A stretch of 62,000 nt of DNA, from contig NC_135569.1 in NCBI RefSeq assembly GCF_964340395.1, forward strand, positions 1,695,123-1,757,122. The letters are read 5' to 3'. Positions 22,280 through 48,005 of this stretch are shown here, one piece after another. Positions within the stretch are counted from its first letter, which is position 1. The number at the start of each line of letters is the position of its first letter. The stretch is from Glandiceps talaboti (Eukaryota; Hemichordata; Enteropneusta; Spengelidae). The translations under genes and the position numbers were made by a program. The notes beneath the pieces were generated by a model. It was given only the letters and a program-made list of their open reading frames with translations, was not told the origin of the DNA and searched no databases.

Positions 22280-22850
22280 AAGTGACATGTGCGAAGAACA
22301 TTTAATTGTTTCGCAAGAGAAACTGAGTCTATCTATAGTTGACCATGTAAATAGCTAGGCAATATTTTACGGCTAAAAACAAAACAGGGCGATTACTGTG
22401 TAAAATTACTAATAAAGCTAATCTGACGACAAGTTGCATGGGTTTGACACAATTTGCGATAGAGAACGGTTTGCGATTGATTTGTTACGTAACCCTACCT
22501 GCCTTTTGATTTCGTTGTATTGACCACAGGGATAGACGAACAATAGCTGGTCACTTGACTACCATGGGAACAAGTAAACCATAGCCCCATTCCTTTGTCT
22601 CCATTTAGGTTGTGAACAATAAGTACCAATATATATACAATGTACGAGTATACATAGCTAAGCTTACCTGAAGAGATCGGGTGACGACATCAAAACTTTG
22701 CAATTTACAATAGTGGACAGTTGTCTTATAATAGAAGTAATAATAAATATGGTATTATGGGCGTTTTGATATGAATTGACAACAAATCATGTAGAATTAT
22801 ATGATTTGACATAATATGATATGAAATATGATATGATACCATATATTATA

Positions 22851-22925
22851 TGATGCGATGCGATGCGATGCGATGCGATGCGATGTGATGCGATGTGATG
22901 TGATGTGATGTGATGTGATGTGTAT
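22851..22925. repeat. (GATGC/GATGT)n pentanucleotide repeat
   Basis: Pure 5-bp repeat with C/T alternation, embedded in a TGAT-rich stretch from about 22795 to 22960. Confidence 0.9.
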
Positions 22926-23064
22926 GATTTGACGTGTATGATGTGATGTGCTGTGGTGTGATATATCATATTGACCCTATCTACTAATTAGTAATATTCA
23001 GGCATACAGGAATTAATAGCTTGCATACTTGTTTTCCTTTTTCGTTCAGAAATGAATTGAGAAG

Positions 23065-23646
23065 ATGGCTGGAACAGTTTCCCCTTTTGCTCTTGTTATA
23101 TTGCTGGTGACCATCGGTCCAACCTACGTCACATCGACTATTTCGACAACGAGTATCAGTGAAACAAAAGCCACTGTTAGTTGGACTATACCGAGCGACG
23201 TTGATTCATCAAACGTCACCAGTTATAACATAACTTATGGCTCCACTGTAATCACTATCAGTAACCCATCGACTACGTCATACGAAATTACTGGTTTGTC
23301 ATCAGGAACTGCATACACAATCTGCTACGTCATCGGATTGAATGATGGATCTACGGATACGCCATCAAGTAACTGTGTGAGTTTCTATTCGACCTATGAC
23401 CCGTGGAACAAGTATGCCATTGCCGCTATTTGTATTGGATCGTTCATAATACTGGTCTTTCTTGTAGCAAAAGGACTTGAAGTAGTGATAAAACCTGACG
23501 AGAAAGAAAAAGCAGAATACGACAAAGCAAGGGCTGCGAAAGAAGATGAGAAAATGAAGGGGCGTTTTAACAACAAGGTCGAGGTTTCTAACATCGCTCT
23601 CGAAACCACTAATGTAAATATTGCAGAAAAAGAGGAATTGCCCTAA
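23065..23646 (+). CDS. single-pass membrane protein with one fibronectin III domain (193 aa)
   Basis: The whole coding region is in one exon; an acceptor (TTCGTTCAG) ends at 23049, so at least one noncoding 5' exon exists. Signal peptide 1 to about 24 (FALVILLVTIGPTYVTS), then one FN3 domain about 25-107: conserved Trp in ATVSWTIP, Tyr in TSYNITYG, YEITGLSSGTAYTICY. N-glycosylation sites NVTS and NITY. Membrane helix about 117-138 (IAAICIGSFIILVFLVAKGL). The remaining roughly 55-residue tail is highly charged, with an Asp/Glu/Lys stretch and no recognised signalling motif. Probably a small adhesion or co-receptor protein; partner unknown. The start has A at -2 and good context, preceded by a two-codon upstream ORF at 23051. 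Confidence 0.88.
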   Translation: MAGTVSPFALVILLVTIGPTYVTSTISTTSISETKATVSWTIPSDVDSSNVTSYNITYGSTVITISNPSTTSYEITGLSSGTAYTICYVIGLNDGSTDTPSSNCVSFYSTYDPWNKYAIAAICIGSFIILVFLVAKGLEVVIKPDEKEKAEYDKARAAKEDEKMKGRFNNKVEVSNIALETTNVNIAEKEELP

Positions 23647-24060
23647 ATACAAAAGTACAGCTTGACTCTCAGACAATCAACACAAGTTTGTTGATCATCT
23701 GTGAATAGTTAATTAAATGCAAAGTAAAAAGAAATCCGCAGTGATGTTTATAATATTACCAGTTTCTACCAAACTTGGAAACAAGATTCTTGGACCACAT
23801 CATGCAATCGTAAAGTATCAAACATAGGTCTTTATTTCATTAGATTCAAATTTCCATTCCATTTTTTAACCTCTTGGTTTGTCACTATCTAGACAATATC
23901 TTACCATGGCAACGGCAGGTCTTTTAAATAGTTTGTGTTGGTACAGACTAGAGACACTTATCAGTCTTTCATATATTGTTTTATTTTTTTCCATATTTAC
24001 AACGAAGTGTACTAACTTTCTGTATATTTACACATAACACACTATGGTGTGTTAGTTTTG

Positions 24061-24066
24061 AATAAA
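24061..24066 (+). promoter_or_regulatory. polyadenylation signal AATAAA
   Basis: Located 415 nt after the stop of the FN3 protein; first canonical signal on this strand downstream. Confidence 0.5.
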
Positions 24067-24574
24067 ATAATTGTTAGCCCTATTTCCATTGTGTTTACCT
24101 ACAACTGCTACTTTCTCTAAATATTCTCGTGTGAACAAAAACTAAACACCAAGAACAAATATCAAAAAATCAGCTAATAATAAAACTATCGACATAACGC
24201 CAAATTTTTGGCTTGCGCCGCGAGTATCAATTTCCCATAAAATTAAAGTCCTTAATATCTAAACTTATATTATTGAAAATATGTTCCTGTTTTGTTTTTA
24301 ACAATAAAGAAATTTTAGATAGAAATTTTCAAGAAACTCATCAAATCCTTTTTGTAAGTTTGCAATAGAGTGAACAAAGAATTGGGCGGCCATATTGGAT
24401 TCTAAAATGGTATCATTTTGATATCACGTCGTTGGGCCTCTATTTCAACAATTGCACGGCAACCTCTGACTTTTTTCTTATTTTAAATGAGCATGCGTTG
24501 AAAACAAAGTAACAGCAAAAGTTTCAAACTTTTACTTCCGAGATACATACTACCTTAAATGAAATTGTTTCCTC

Positions 24575-24580
24575 TTTATT
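24575..24580 (-). promoter_or_regulatory. polyadenylation signal AATAAA (minus strand)
   Basis: Located about 100 nt downstream of the TGA of the secreted-protein gene at 24680; supports the short last exon. Confidence 0.4.
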
Positions 24581-24679
24581 ATCTCGACTAGACAACAAAT
24601 AAACCCGAGCCTACACATCACTGGAACACGGCGACCCTTATTACATTGAAATGAAATCAATAGGTTTTATATCTAATTT

Positions 24680-37213
<12,534 letters not shown>

Positions 37214-39138
37214 ACTCAACCTCTTCACTGAATTCAAAATGGCAACGAAATAAACACCCCGTACATATACACACGTCTTTCTACTCTGTCGTCCAGAATT
37301 GATATCAACAGTTAATAGGTATTCATTACTCTTATACAGATATTAATATAAAAAAACCTCAAGACTTTACTTTTGTTTGACGGAGCAGCCTCGTTTTCAA
37401 CAAGTATATAAAGAATACTTATGACTTAAGGCAATGATCGATGAAGATATCTTTTGTACATATTCAAAATTTCCGTTTGGGTTGAAGGCAAATATTACAT
37501 AAAAGGTAACCATGGCAACGTACATAAGAGACAAATGTAAAAGGAAATTAAGAGTACGAGCTACTAGCATATGTGTACGGGTACGTTGAACTTAATCAAT
37601 ATTGGACGAGTGTGAAAATGTTAAGTTGAATACAAGGCAGACACAAAGGAATTAATTAAAACGTATGTTTGAAAGGAATACGTTGTCAGGAATAGTTGTA
37701 TTTCCTTTCAAGCTTGTTCAAATCTAAGTTCGCTTTTAATGCACGCCTGACTTACTTATTATCACAATGTTTGTAAAAGCCTTCTTCTGCCGAGACAACA
37801 ACAATATCATGACTAATGGATAACGCTGTATTACTGTGTATTTAGCCTATACTATGTAACTTATAATTTGGATGTATTTTTAGGCACTGTCGAAGAAAAG
37901 TACAAGTCTAGTTCATATGGGTTTTCGTGTGAAATGCATGTTAATTTTATGAAACATATATGGTTATGTTCATGATAGGACCACATATAAAAAAATACAT
38001 GTTGGCAATTTTTATCTTCAAAATTAGTTTGAGGGGGCTAAAATAAAATTTGGCCCCAAGACCCTATTCTTAACAATTGGTTAGGCAATGAAAACCCATG
38101 AATCCATGATTATAGTCAACTTCCATTGATATGGCCTTAGCAACAGCCAACAATGCCAGTATATTTTGCAAAGATAACAACATTTTTGGTTAGTCAGGCA
38201 AAAAAAATATCAAAACATGTATGCAAATATGCCTATCAACAAGACCATGTCCATAGCAACAGTCAGAACATTATGTATATTGTAAAGATAACAGTAATTG
38301 GTAGGTATATGTAAGGGCAGCCTGAATTCTGTTTCTCATGACCCAAACGACCCTAAATGTCTTCAATGAGATGAAAAAAATTTAAATTGACGTCCTCTAT
38401 GGCAGGGTTAGGAAACCCATGAGTGTGTATCTGAATGAAAATTATTGTTTATCGCTGAAATTTGGGCAAATTCAATAAAAGAAACAGTTCAAATGTTCCT
38501 TCTGACTTTACTTGTCATTCAGAATATTAAAATATGATTATGAATTGAAAGTATCACCAACAAGTACTCATAAACTTACTATTTTTAAAAACAATTATTT
38601 TTAATTGTTAACAGACTCACAGACCAATCATTTTAAAGGTTTTACAATGGCAAACATAGAATTAAGGGCAGTATGTGGATAAACATGCAAAAATGGACAA
38701 TGTTTTCCAAAGCTACGTTTTATTTATTGATGTAGTAACTAATGGGGATATGCAATATCATTTGTGGTAGCGCAGAATTTTTCTTTCGACAAGGTGTGAA
38801 GGAGCAGCAATCTAAAGTTTGGCCTTTACTGAAGGCATTCAGTTTACACATATTTTTGATCAATAGCGTAGCATCAATTGAATCGTTACTATACAAAGTT
38901 ATGTATTCGACTGAATAGACCCAATCATTTGTATTCAAAACTATTGTCTAGTCTCTCACTGCATTATGTTGTATGCATTGTCTACGTTTCTACTAGTATA
39001 GCTATTTGGTTGGCGTTACATGTCAAGTGAAAGGAACAACATGAATAGATGTGTTCTCCACTGTTACATTTGATTACGTTATTTCATCGAAATTCTAAAA
39101 TAAAACAGAATAAGGGACCGGTCAGTTTCTTCGGCCTG

Positions 39139-39245
39139 GGGGGGGGGGGGGGCGGTGGATTGGTAGGGGGGGTCACTCTGTTTTTGAAATTGGCAGTAGG
39201 GGGGGTCATGCTGTTTTGAAAATTGTGGATAGGGGGGGTCATTGT
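39139..39245. repeat. GGGGGGTCA minisatellite
   Basis: Poly-G then three to four imperfect units of about 35 bp containing GGGGGGGTCA. A related set with GGGAGGGTCA is at 41597-41672. Confidence 0.75.
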
Positions 39246-39769
39246 GTTTTAGATTGTGATGGAAGAAAAAAATCCTTTCTATAATGGCATATAGCCTTGT
39301 CTGAAATGTGGTACATGTCAATATTTGTTCTTGTCCCTGTTTCTTACATGAATTCTTTAACATTACTTATTAGTTCAAACCTAACTATACATATTCATAT
39401 ACATGTACCGGTATTACCTACCTACCACACTAGTTACAGAACATGTCATGTAAATGCTTGGCTGTTTCACAATCAATGCTTCGCTTATATTGCAGTTTGG
39501 GGCAAAAGTGAACTTGAAGGTTTCGTAATGGTAATTTTCATAGATAGTTTATAAATGAAGTTAATCTAAATTGTTCTACTCGTCATGCTATTGACACTAC
39601 AAATCACCACATCTCATCAGATTCCAGTTACTATTATACACTAGGTATGACCACCTAAAGTTCTCTAACATACCGGTGACTTTATTATACATGCAATATT
39701 AATGCCCCTATATACTAATGTTACGTGTCCATTTTATGTGATATGAGAAACTCATTTTAAAACGTTTTG

Positions 39770-40530
39770 CCTTAGCTTTTCGAAGCTTGGAAATAATACC
39801 TCAAAGGTTATGAATAACCTAAACATTGCCTTAGTATCTGAAGCAAAATACTCCAGATCTGCCAGGGGGAAAACCCCAAGGACTCCCTCACCCCCAGAGG
39901 TCACTCATACATTCAACCAACAATCAGATGCACCAACAACCTTTTTACTGTCATAATGGTATTAAACTTTTCTTAAATATTTTCACCCTATTCTAATTTG
40001 ATATGATATTGTCTTTTCAAGATCTGAAACGTTTGCCAAGATAGTCTAAAATTGCCTTAAACTCCAAATCTCCCCTACCAATGATACTACCATTAGATGT
40101 GCTGACCTTTACTACATGTTATATAATGATGCCATTTAAACTTTTTAAGAACATATTTCAACCCTTAGTGTAAGTTATAAAGAATAGTGTCTAATACTTG
40201 CTGTCTTGTAAAGCATGGATTAAGTTATTGCTTGAAAGGGTCTGAATAGCCTAAATATTGGCTTTAAGAGTAAAAATCCTCCAGGGTTTCTAGAGGGAGA
40301 CCCCCTCAGACCCCCCACATGAGGTGGACATATCCCAGTCTCAAGCTCTTCCCCTCTTACTGTCGAGATGCTATCTAAGTATATTTCAAAAGTATTTCAA
40401 CCCTATGTAGTTGCTTTTAACATGTTGGTGTTGTCTTGTAAGGCTTGGAAATTATTGTCTGAAAGGGTCTGAATAGTCTCAAAATTGACTTTTCAGAGTT
40501 AAAAACCTCCAGGGCTTCTAGGGGGAGTTT
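39770..40530. repeat. diverged tandem repeats of about 190-230 bp
   Basis: At least three old copies, recognisable by TGTCTTGTAARGC near 40013, 40201 and 40431, GAAAGGGTCTGAATAG, and CTCCAGGG-TTCTAG-GGGGA blocks. Confidence 0.65.
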
Positions 40531-41002
40531 GAATAATTAATTGGCTATGCAAAGTAAGTGGGCGTGTCTAGTAAATTACAACTCTTGTGAGTTTGAGCTC
40601 ATTGCAATACTTTGAGCTGCAGCAAACTAACGTGTACGCTGTGTCAGTAGAACCGAGCTAGCTCCTACAAATATACAGGTCAGATTTGTTACCATTTTTT
40701 GATTTAACTATGTAAACTATACTCTACTTTACGTGGACTAGTCATTTGTACTGACTCGGAATTGCTTACCAGCAGCTTTAGACCACATACTGGTTCACTA
40801 CAACGCCTAATATTCAGTCAGCACATGTTTGCAAGACGCCTCAAAAAGGTTGTTCCACTATTTTGCCATACACTATCACGTTATTACTAGAGTCCTGAAA
40901 TGTTTGTATGTGTGGAAATATAGCGATTACATGTATAGTATATGTTTTGTTGTATTGTCATGTGTGTTGGCGATTTTTCGCCCAAAACTCAACATATAAT
41001 CT

Positions 41003-41198
41003 TAGCTGCAATAATTGTAGCGTTTTGTTGCGGTTTTGAGGGTGTTTTCGTCTGTTTTGGTGACTTTTTAAGTTTTTGTGTTTAACCCGCACCTAACCTA
41101 ACCGTTAGGTGCGGGTTAAACACAAAAACTTAAAAAGTCACCAAAACAGACGAAAACACCCTCAAAACCGCAACAAAACGCTACAATTATTGCAGCTA
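41003..41198. mobile_element. perfect 196-bp palindromic insertion with 10-bp target duplication
   Basis: Arms 41003-41097 and 41104-41198 are perfect reverse complements over 95 bp, separated by a 6-bp loop (CTAACC). The outer ends are TAGCTGCAATAATTG. The element is flanked by exact direct copies of CATATAATCT (40993-41002 and 41199-41208), the mark of a transposition event. There is no coding capacity. Target duplications of 8-11 bp are typical of Mutator-like and some hAT-like elements, but the family is not identified. Confidence 0.85.
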
Positions 41199-43009
41199 CA
41201 TATAATCTATACACTGAAAGTTTATTTTTAGGACCAGATAGACTATAGACTAGACTATTACGTCGCATTATATAAGCTTACACTCAAATGTTATGTTACA
41301 ACATGACAAACGTTCACAGGCACAGACCGATAAAAGAGTCGCGTGAACCACAGACAAGTACATGTATGTGCATGAACCTACAACAGAGGGGCGTGCCCGC
41401 CGGGTGTTGTTTTTGTACCAATATTTGTCAGTTTGATAGTGATAAGAAGTAGACTTTTTTTCGTTCTGATCACAGGCGTTTCTATATAACTCCTGCAATG
41501 GTAGTATATGTACAAATAGACAGCGTCAAAATGATTTAATGTGTATGTATACATATAACGGGAATATTGATTAACGTTCAGTATATGCAGTTGTCATGGG
41601 GAGGGTCATGTTTTACAAAATGGGACAAAGGGGAGGGTCACTTTTTACGAATGGGGGGAGGGTCATGTTTTTCTTAACAGACCATGTGTGATTTCCTCCG
41701 CCCCCTGTAAATACTGAAGGCTCCCTAAACCAACCAGAGTATTCAAAGTAACTGAAATAATTCATGGTTGGCGTACATTTTAGAAATCAAATAAACCTGA
41801 AGCATCATACATAATATGCAAATGATATGCAAATAAATAAGCCAGAATTTATAATATTGTGATTAAAATGCAAAATTATACAACAGTCTACAACTTTATC
41901 GTCAACAGGATGCCCATAAGTACATTTATACAGATATAAAGCAATCGTACAGTTCACATATTTTAATTTGCCATCAATATACAGAAAACCCATGATTTTA
42001 CATCATTTATGAAATTGCTGCAAAAATTACCCTTAATATTGAAATAAAAATTGCCAACATATATGTTGGCAAAAATTAACATGAATTTCACACGAAACCC
42101 AAAAATCTGCCATATGCCCCCGCACTAGTAATACAATCATGGAACAACCTTTGTGAGACGTCTTGCAAACATTTGGCTTAGTTTTCCAAGTGTCTAGCAA
42201 CCTATTACTGACAAATTATTTATTGAATTTGTTTTTAATTTTTTAAGTTAGATTTAGAATTTCCATTTAATAATAGTTTGCGAGCGGGCAGGTTAGGTAG
42301 AAAGATAACAGGGGGGGGGCGCAGGGTTCCTGTTTTTATCAGTTTTATAAGTTTACCTTTTACGGTAACCCTTCCTTTTGTTTGGGAGCACCCTTTTCTA
42401 TAATTAACTCTGCCAGACAATTATTTGTTGTTTCCATGTCAACTAGATTTTAATCAAAACCCAAACTGGGTCTTTAATTTATATCGGCTGTTGGGGAGAG
42501 CACATTTGTGTTCGATCGTAGACAATGAACTATTTGAGGGCTGTGTTTAGCTCTAAACTGCTGTGTACTCATCAATGTATTACTAATAGAAAGTATAACG
42601 AGAATACAATTGAAAATTCAATATCCAAACATTGGCGATGACGGCCAATCACTGGAGGCTTATCGTATTGGGATTTGTTAACATGTTGAGCGTGCATGTT
42701 TCGACTTGAAGGGAAAAGATGAACCACTTAGTGAAACCAAAACCACATGATTGTGCTTATGAAATGACTTAACGTTTCTTCAATTGTACGTCACATGATC
42801 TACGTGTATCTATTGGCTGTCACATGGTAAACATGTGTTGACAGTTAGCTCCAATTGCAACTTGCAATATCCTATTTGCTAGCTCAAAATGTCTAGGAGC
42901 CTATCCTCTACAAGGCATCGAAACACAGGTGTGCGGATTTTAACATGCAAATTTTGGTACATAGTTCTCATTTTCATTCTGTTTTCCAGTGTATTAAAGA
43001 AGAATAGAA

Positions 43010-46000
43010 ATGGCGGCAACATTAGAAGCACCCCGAGAAGCCTATACTGATTTTTTTAAAGGGTCTGAAATGGCTGGAGACTACAAGAATCTCCGACCCT
43101 CTTACCCACAAGACGTGGCAAAGAGAATTGTGTCCTATGCTAAGCAGAAGGTAATCTTGGCCATTTTATGTGAATTTTACATATATTAGTGACCCTTTCT
43201 TCCAAGCTATAGAGCTGTTGGTTTTTTCCCGCTGATACAACGAAGGTGGACGGTGCCGTAAAAGGGTGTCTTGTTTTACGACTGAGTGTACACATACTCG
43301 TGAATCGAACTTTTCCGTAGTAGGTAAACTACATTGTAAATTCATAATGAGTGAATGAATAATTAGCGTGACGTCATACCCCCCCCCCCCGTGGGAGGGG
43401 TTGAGTCACTCGCCGTTTAAACCATTTTAGACCAATTGGATGACACCAATTACGACTAACCTTCCCAAAATTTATATAGACTAGCACCCAAAAATGTATA
43501 ACCCAAGAAGTGACATGTCATTATATCATTTACATTTAACCCCACCCTAGTTTGAAGGGGGTCCTACTTGATAGCAAAGGTTACTAGTTACTACGACCAT
43601 ACATTGCATCGATACCTAGCTATCCCTCGCCAGTGAATTTGTGGACATCACACAGAGTTGTATACCAAGTCTAAACGATACACGTAGATATGTTTGTTAC
43701 TTTGGGCTACTAGATTAGCAATTTTATACTGTATATATATGGTCCTCGCTAGACTAGTATTAATCATGTGTGTGGAATTATTCATATCCCATGTTTTTAT
43801 TTTTATAAGTGTGAATTATTTTAGTGGATCGGTTTTATACTTAGCCCCTCTGTGTGTGCTGTTATTTCTTTACTTTTGCAATTCTATAACTTCAGTCTGT
43901 ACAATGCGCTGAGACGCACGTGTAGCGCATTTTCTCACAAGAAATAAATGACAATAAAATAATAATACTAATATTGTTTTTTCTAACAGCTAGGGGAGTT
44001 AAAACTTGCCGTTGATGTTGGTTGTGGTTCTGGTCAGAGTACTATTATATTGGCTGATGACGTAGAAAAAGTACTGGGAGTTGACATCAGTGAAGATCAA
44101 ATCGAGTTTGCGAAGAATTCAACAGCGCCACCAAACGTCGACTTCAAGTTAGTATGTTAATATTATGAGGTTTATGTAGCAAGTTTGAACGAAAGCGAAA
44201 TGTTTATTTTTTTATCTTTTTTTTAAAGAAAGTTTGACAGTATCCCTAGGACAACATTAAGATTTAAATTTAATTTTAGCTCTGGTCATATTGTATATTG
44301 ACTCAGAAAAACAACCACTTTAGCTATTTCGACGACTGACTGCCATCGTCACATGGAAATGAGGCCATGGTCGCCAAAAAGAGTCATGAATTCAAGCCGT
44401 GTTAGCACTGGTTTCCCCAGGTTTCCTTCCACAGTACGGACAGGCAAAGGTCCCATAGAGAAGATGTCTAGTCTGTCACTCGTCAAATATTGCAAGTATC
44501 TAGTATTTTTTCATCTACTGTTGATTGACGAAAGTTGACAACTCTACACAGTGAATGACAGTACTTCTTTGATTGTACAGAGTCGGTAGTTGTGGAGACA
44601 TACCTGTAGAATCAGAAACGGTTGATTTAATCACTGTTGGCACGGCAATACATTGGTTTGATATGGCCGAATTTTACAAGGAAGTGGAAAGAATCTTACG
44701 ACCTGGTGGTTGCCTAGCAATCTATACCTACTATTCCACAAAGTTAGAAGATAGCGACAATGAAAAGAGCAAACAAATGAACGATCTACTGAAGAAGGTA
44801 CCCTAATTTGTATTTGTATTATTCATTTTTTTTGTCATCGTGAAGCATGCTCCGTTTTCGGTGGAAATCAATCATCACGGGTGATATTTACGAATAGGAT
44901 TCTAGAAAAAAAATGGTCGAGTGTAGATTTTAGATTTGCATGATTGTGTAATTTACCGGTCGATTACGACATAATAATCACTGTTGACTACTTATATTGT
45001 CTCCACCTTTTTAAACACAATTATTTCATCAAGCTATCTCGTATGTTAAATATGATTTATCGTACAATGATGTATTTGGCACAGTTCAGTATAGAATATA
45101 ATTGCGGTACACATTCTGACCGTTGGTGGTGCAATGTTTGACTATAATAAAGTACGATTATATGTTCAGTCCACATTCTTACCGTCGGTGGCGCTATGCT
45201 TCTGCCGACAAAGAGCTGCCAATGGCAAGAATAATATGATGCAGGGAAGCACACTATGTTTAGTATATACAGAAACTATCTACGTTTCGTCATATTTGCA
45301 TATACTTTAAAGTTAAGTTATTTTACTCTTTCTGTGTTTTGCAGTTCGAAGAAAAAGTGATGAATAAAAACCGTCGTGAAGGGCAGTGGGCGAAAATTTT
45401 AGACGGCGAAGACACATTCCGTGAACTTCAACTACCCTATAAAGACTCGGAAAGGTAAATATGAAGTATATACATATTCTGAAATATATTTATCATAATT
45501 TGTCAACAATGTCACCAGGCAAGTCTTTATCGTTGAATCTAGGTATGATATTATTTTGATCACAATTTTTTTTCTGAAACAATATCTACATGTAATATTA
45601 TGATGAGAGAGGTATCGCAAGGGACAAGTAGTACAAGCCTCCATAGTAAGCTGGACTGTCGACCCGACAAGCATACCCTAGCCTCCATAGTAAGCTGGAC
45701 TGTCGACCTGACAAGCATACCCTAGCCTCCACAGTAAGCTGGACTGTCGACCTGACAAGCATACCTTAGCCTCCACAGTAAGCTGGACTGTCGACCTGAC
45801 AAGCATACCCTTTACTCAGCCTGTGAACCCAGTTGTATATCTGAATTGTTTTGATTTCGCCTTACTGGTGATTTCCTCTTAGCTTGCAAAGGCTACGAAG
45901 GTTTGCTATTGAGACTAAGTGATACCAATATAACCACATTACCACACTGGGTATACATTTTATCTCAAGTGATTCTATCTATTTTTAGGGACACCAGTCT

Positions 46001-46635
46001 GGCTATTAAGAATGACCAATCAGTTGCAAGTGTTATTGCACTAATGAAGACGTACTCCGAGTGTAAGGAGTATTTGAGAAAGAATCCTGACGACGGCGAC
46101 AAAGTTTTTGATGAACTCCAAACTAGGTGAGGCAGTTTAAAAAGGAGTTTTAGATCGCAAACTATTCTAATAACCCTTGGTCTACATGGCTGACTGGTCT
46201 GATTTGCATAATTCAATAAATTTACTCTTCAACAAGTCGTTATAATCGCAGTGACTTATTGACAGTTCATTGCTCGGATCTTGCTTCATTCCACTTTTAT
46301 GAAACTGTTACCATACAGTTCACTGGCGAGATGAAAACAGTGTTTGCAAACAAGCAAACGAAGGGCGAACGACACGCAAATAAAAAAAATGCCAAACCAC
46401 TTATAGGGGCCAGTGAAACGAAATTGATACAACACTGATAATAACAATTTGTCCCAGATGGTCATATAACCTTGACTTTGAAATTACAAATTACAATGAC
46501 ACGCGTTTTAATGATCATTTTTCTCCCATTTTTTACAGTATCATCGAAATCTTGGAATCCAAGACGTCTGCAGAAAACACTATTGTCACGTGTGTGTTGC
46601 CGTTGTACTTGTCAATGGCCCGGAAACCTGAATAA
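43010..46635 (+). CDS. class I SAM-dependent methyltransferase, TMT1-like (286 aa)
   Basis: Exons: 43010-43150, 43990-44147, 44581-44797, 45345-45454, 45989-46126, 46539-46635; phases 0,2,0,2,2; 861 nt. The N-terminus EAYTDFFKGSEMAGDYKNLR-PSYP is typical of the cytosolic trans-aconitate methyltransferase/yeast Crg1-like group. Motif I is VDVGCGSGQS (55-64); the acidic ribose-binding residue is Asp79 (LGVDIS). The later strand is VDLITVGTAIHWFD (114-127) and the post-motif LRPGGCLAIYTYY. It binds S-adenosylmethionine and transfers a methyl group to a small molecule; in this group carboxylates such as trans-aconitate are known acceptors, but the substrate here is unknown. Full length for the family, all catalytic-fold motifs intact. 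An AATAAA follows at 47068-47073. Confidence 0.92.
45637..45810. repeat. 44-bp minisatellite, 4 copies
   Basis: Near-identical units containing AGTAAGCTGGACTGTCGACC in intron 4 of the methyltransferase gene. Confidence 0.93.
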
Positions 46636-47067
46636 TGTGATAGACTGACAGTATACTAGTTCTGTAGTCTGGATTATCGTAGTTTAAAACATTCGGCTGT
46701 TTGGAACAATTATCAAAATCTGATATTCTTGTTTTTGTTTATTTTGGGGAGTATTGTATATTGAAATTATAACACAACAACTTTTACACGATTTAACTTT
46801 GCGTGAAGTAATCTTGGGTTAGCTGTAAGTTGTTTATTTCCTATCACTATGGAAATGATAGAATATCTCTAATCTCGTCTAGCCCTACGTGTCGTAAATA
46901 CCGAACCTTATGAAAACATAACTTATTATATATTACGTTGTGACTGGGTTTATAACATTTTAGAATGTATTTTTTTAGACCGAAGTCGTATATAACCTGT
47001 ACTTTTATCTTGTATCTTTCACCATTTCCTGTGATTTACATAATTATTTTGGTATCTGACCAATAGT

Positions 47068-47073
47068 AATAAA
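47068..47073 (+). promoter_or_regulatory. polyadenylation signal AATAAA
   Basis: First strong signal after the methyltransferase stop at 46635. Confidence 0.5.
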
Positions 47074-47952
47074 CTACGTTTCTATACACAAAACGCACAT
47101 GGTTACTGCGCATGTCTAGTCTAAACCAACCTGTTCCGAGAATCTCAGTCACTCGTAAAGTTTACACAACATTTGACTCCTGACTTAACTCTTGATTCGA
47201 CTCGACTCAACTTGACTCTTGATTTGGCTTGACTTACCTTTACTTGAACCTACTTGCGCTTGCCCTACCTTTAGTTGAGTCTTGACTTGACCTAACCTGA
47301 CAATTTAGAGGGTGGGCAAGGGGTCTTTTCGTGCTTCATAATCGGGCCATTTTAGTTTTCGTTATTTGTAAAATCGTAATTCAGTGGTAGGCGTACTAAA
47401 TATGGTTTTGTTTAACACCGAGCTATGTATCACCGTTTCAAAACCGACCCCGCCGGTACGGTTCCCTGTTCCGAATATATGCGTATGTTCACAGTTTCGA
47501 TACCTCGTGGTATAGCATACAAAAATATACATTGTACATGTACTATTATAAGTTATCCATTCACATATTTCTCTATATTTTCATTGATAAAGCAATATTT
47601 CTATTTTGATCAGAAGTGTGTATTTTTAATCAGACGATATATACGTCAATATAGCACCAAAGCGCATACTTTTGGTCCCGGTATTTTATCTCCATACTTT
47701 GTAATTCAACACTTATTTATTTTTTCTGTAAATCGTTCTTGGGACACACTTGCCCACCCTCAATTTAGAATGGAGTTGTACAGAGTACAAATAGCGAACA
47801 TTGAATGCATGCACTTATGAAAATAATATTCAATAATTGTGCTATAACCTTCAGTAACATTACCGAAGATGGAATCAAGGTGTATTATTTTCATACCAGT
47901 AACGGGTCACGCTGTACTCCAAATAATATTAGGGGATGAAGCCATTTGACAA

Positions 47953-47958
<6 letters not shown>

Positions 47959-48003
<45 letters not shown>
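47959..48003. repeat. (CA)n microsatellite
   Basis: Pure CA dinucleotide run. Confidence 0.95.

Positions 48004-48005
<2 letters not shown>

Larger units (their letters stand above)
23647..24679. other. 3' ends of two convergent genes
   Basis: Holds the 3' UTR of the FN3 gene (AATAAA at 24061-24066) and the inferred 3' UTR of the minus-strand gene (AATAAA on minus at 24575-24580). No coding sequence seen between them. Confidence 0.5.
37913..42116. repeat. inverted pair of dispersed repeat copies (37913-38016 and 42044-42116)
   Basis: Left copy: CATATGGGTTTTCGTGTGAAAT, then after a gap ATGTTGGCAATTTTTAT. Right copy carries the same blocks in reverse complement and in the order expected of an inverted repeat. 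They bracket about 4 kb of noncoding repeats; whether they bound one element is unclear. Confidence 0.5.
37214..43009. other. gene-free 5.8-kb spacer between divergent genes
   Basis: No domain-bearing open frame or tRNA recognised. It contains an inverted pair of repeat copies near its ends, GGGGGGTCA-type minisatellites, diverged 200-bp tandem repeats and a perfect palindrome, all listed separately. The last 100 bp include a possible noncoding exon of the methyltransferase gene, with an acceptor GTTTTCCAG ending at 42989. Confidence 0.6.

Noticed and set aside
41003-41198. Palindrome as an assembly or cloning fold-back artefact
   Set aside because: Exact 10-bp direct duplications on both sides are expected from transposition and not from a fold-back artefact; raw-read checking is still sensible.
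47425-47820. 131-codon frame after the methyltransferase gene
   Set aside because: No domain and low-complexity Tyr/Ile/Phe bias typical of AT-rich noncoding DNA.
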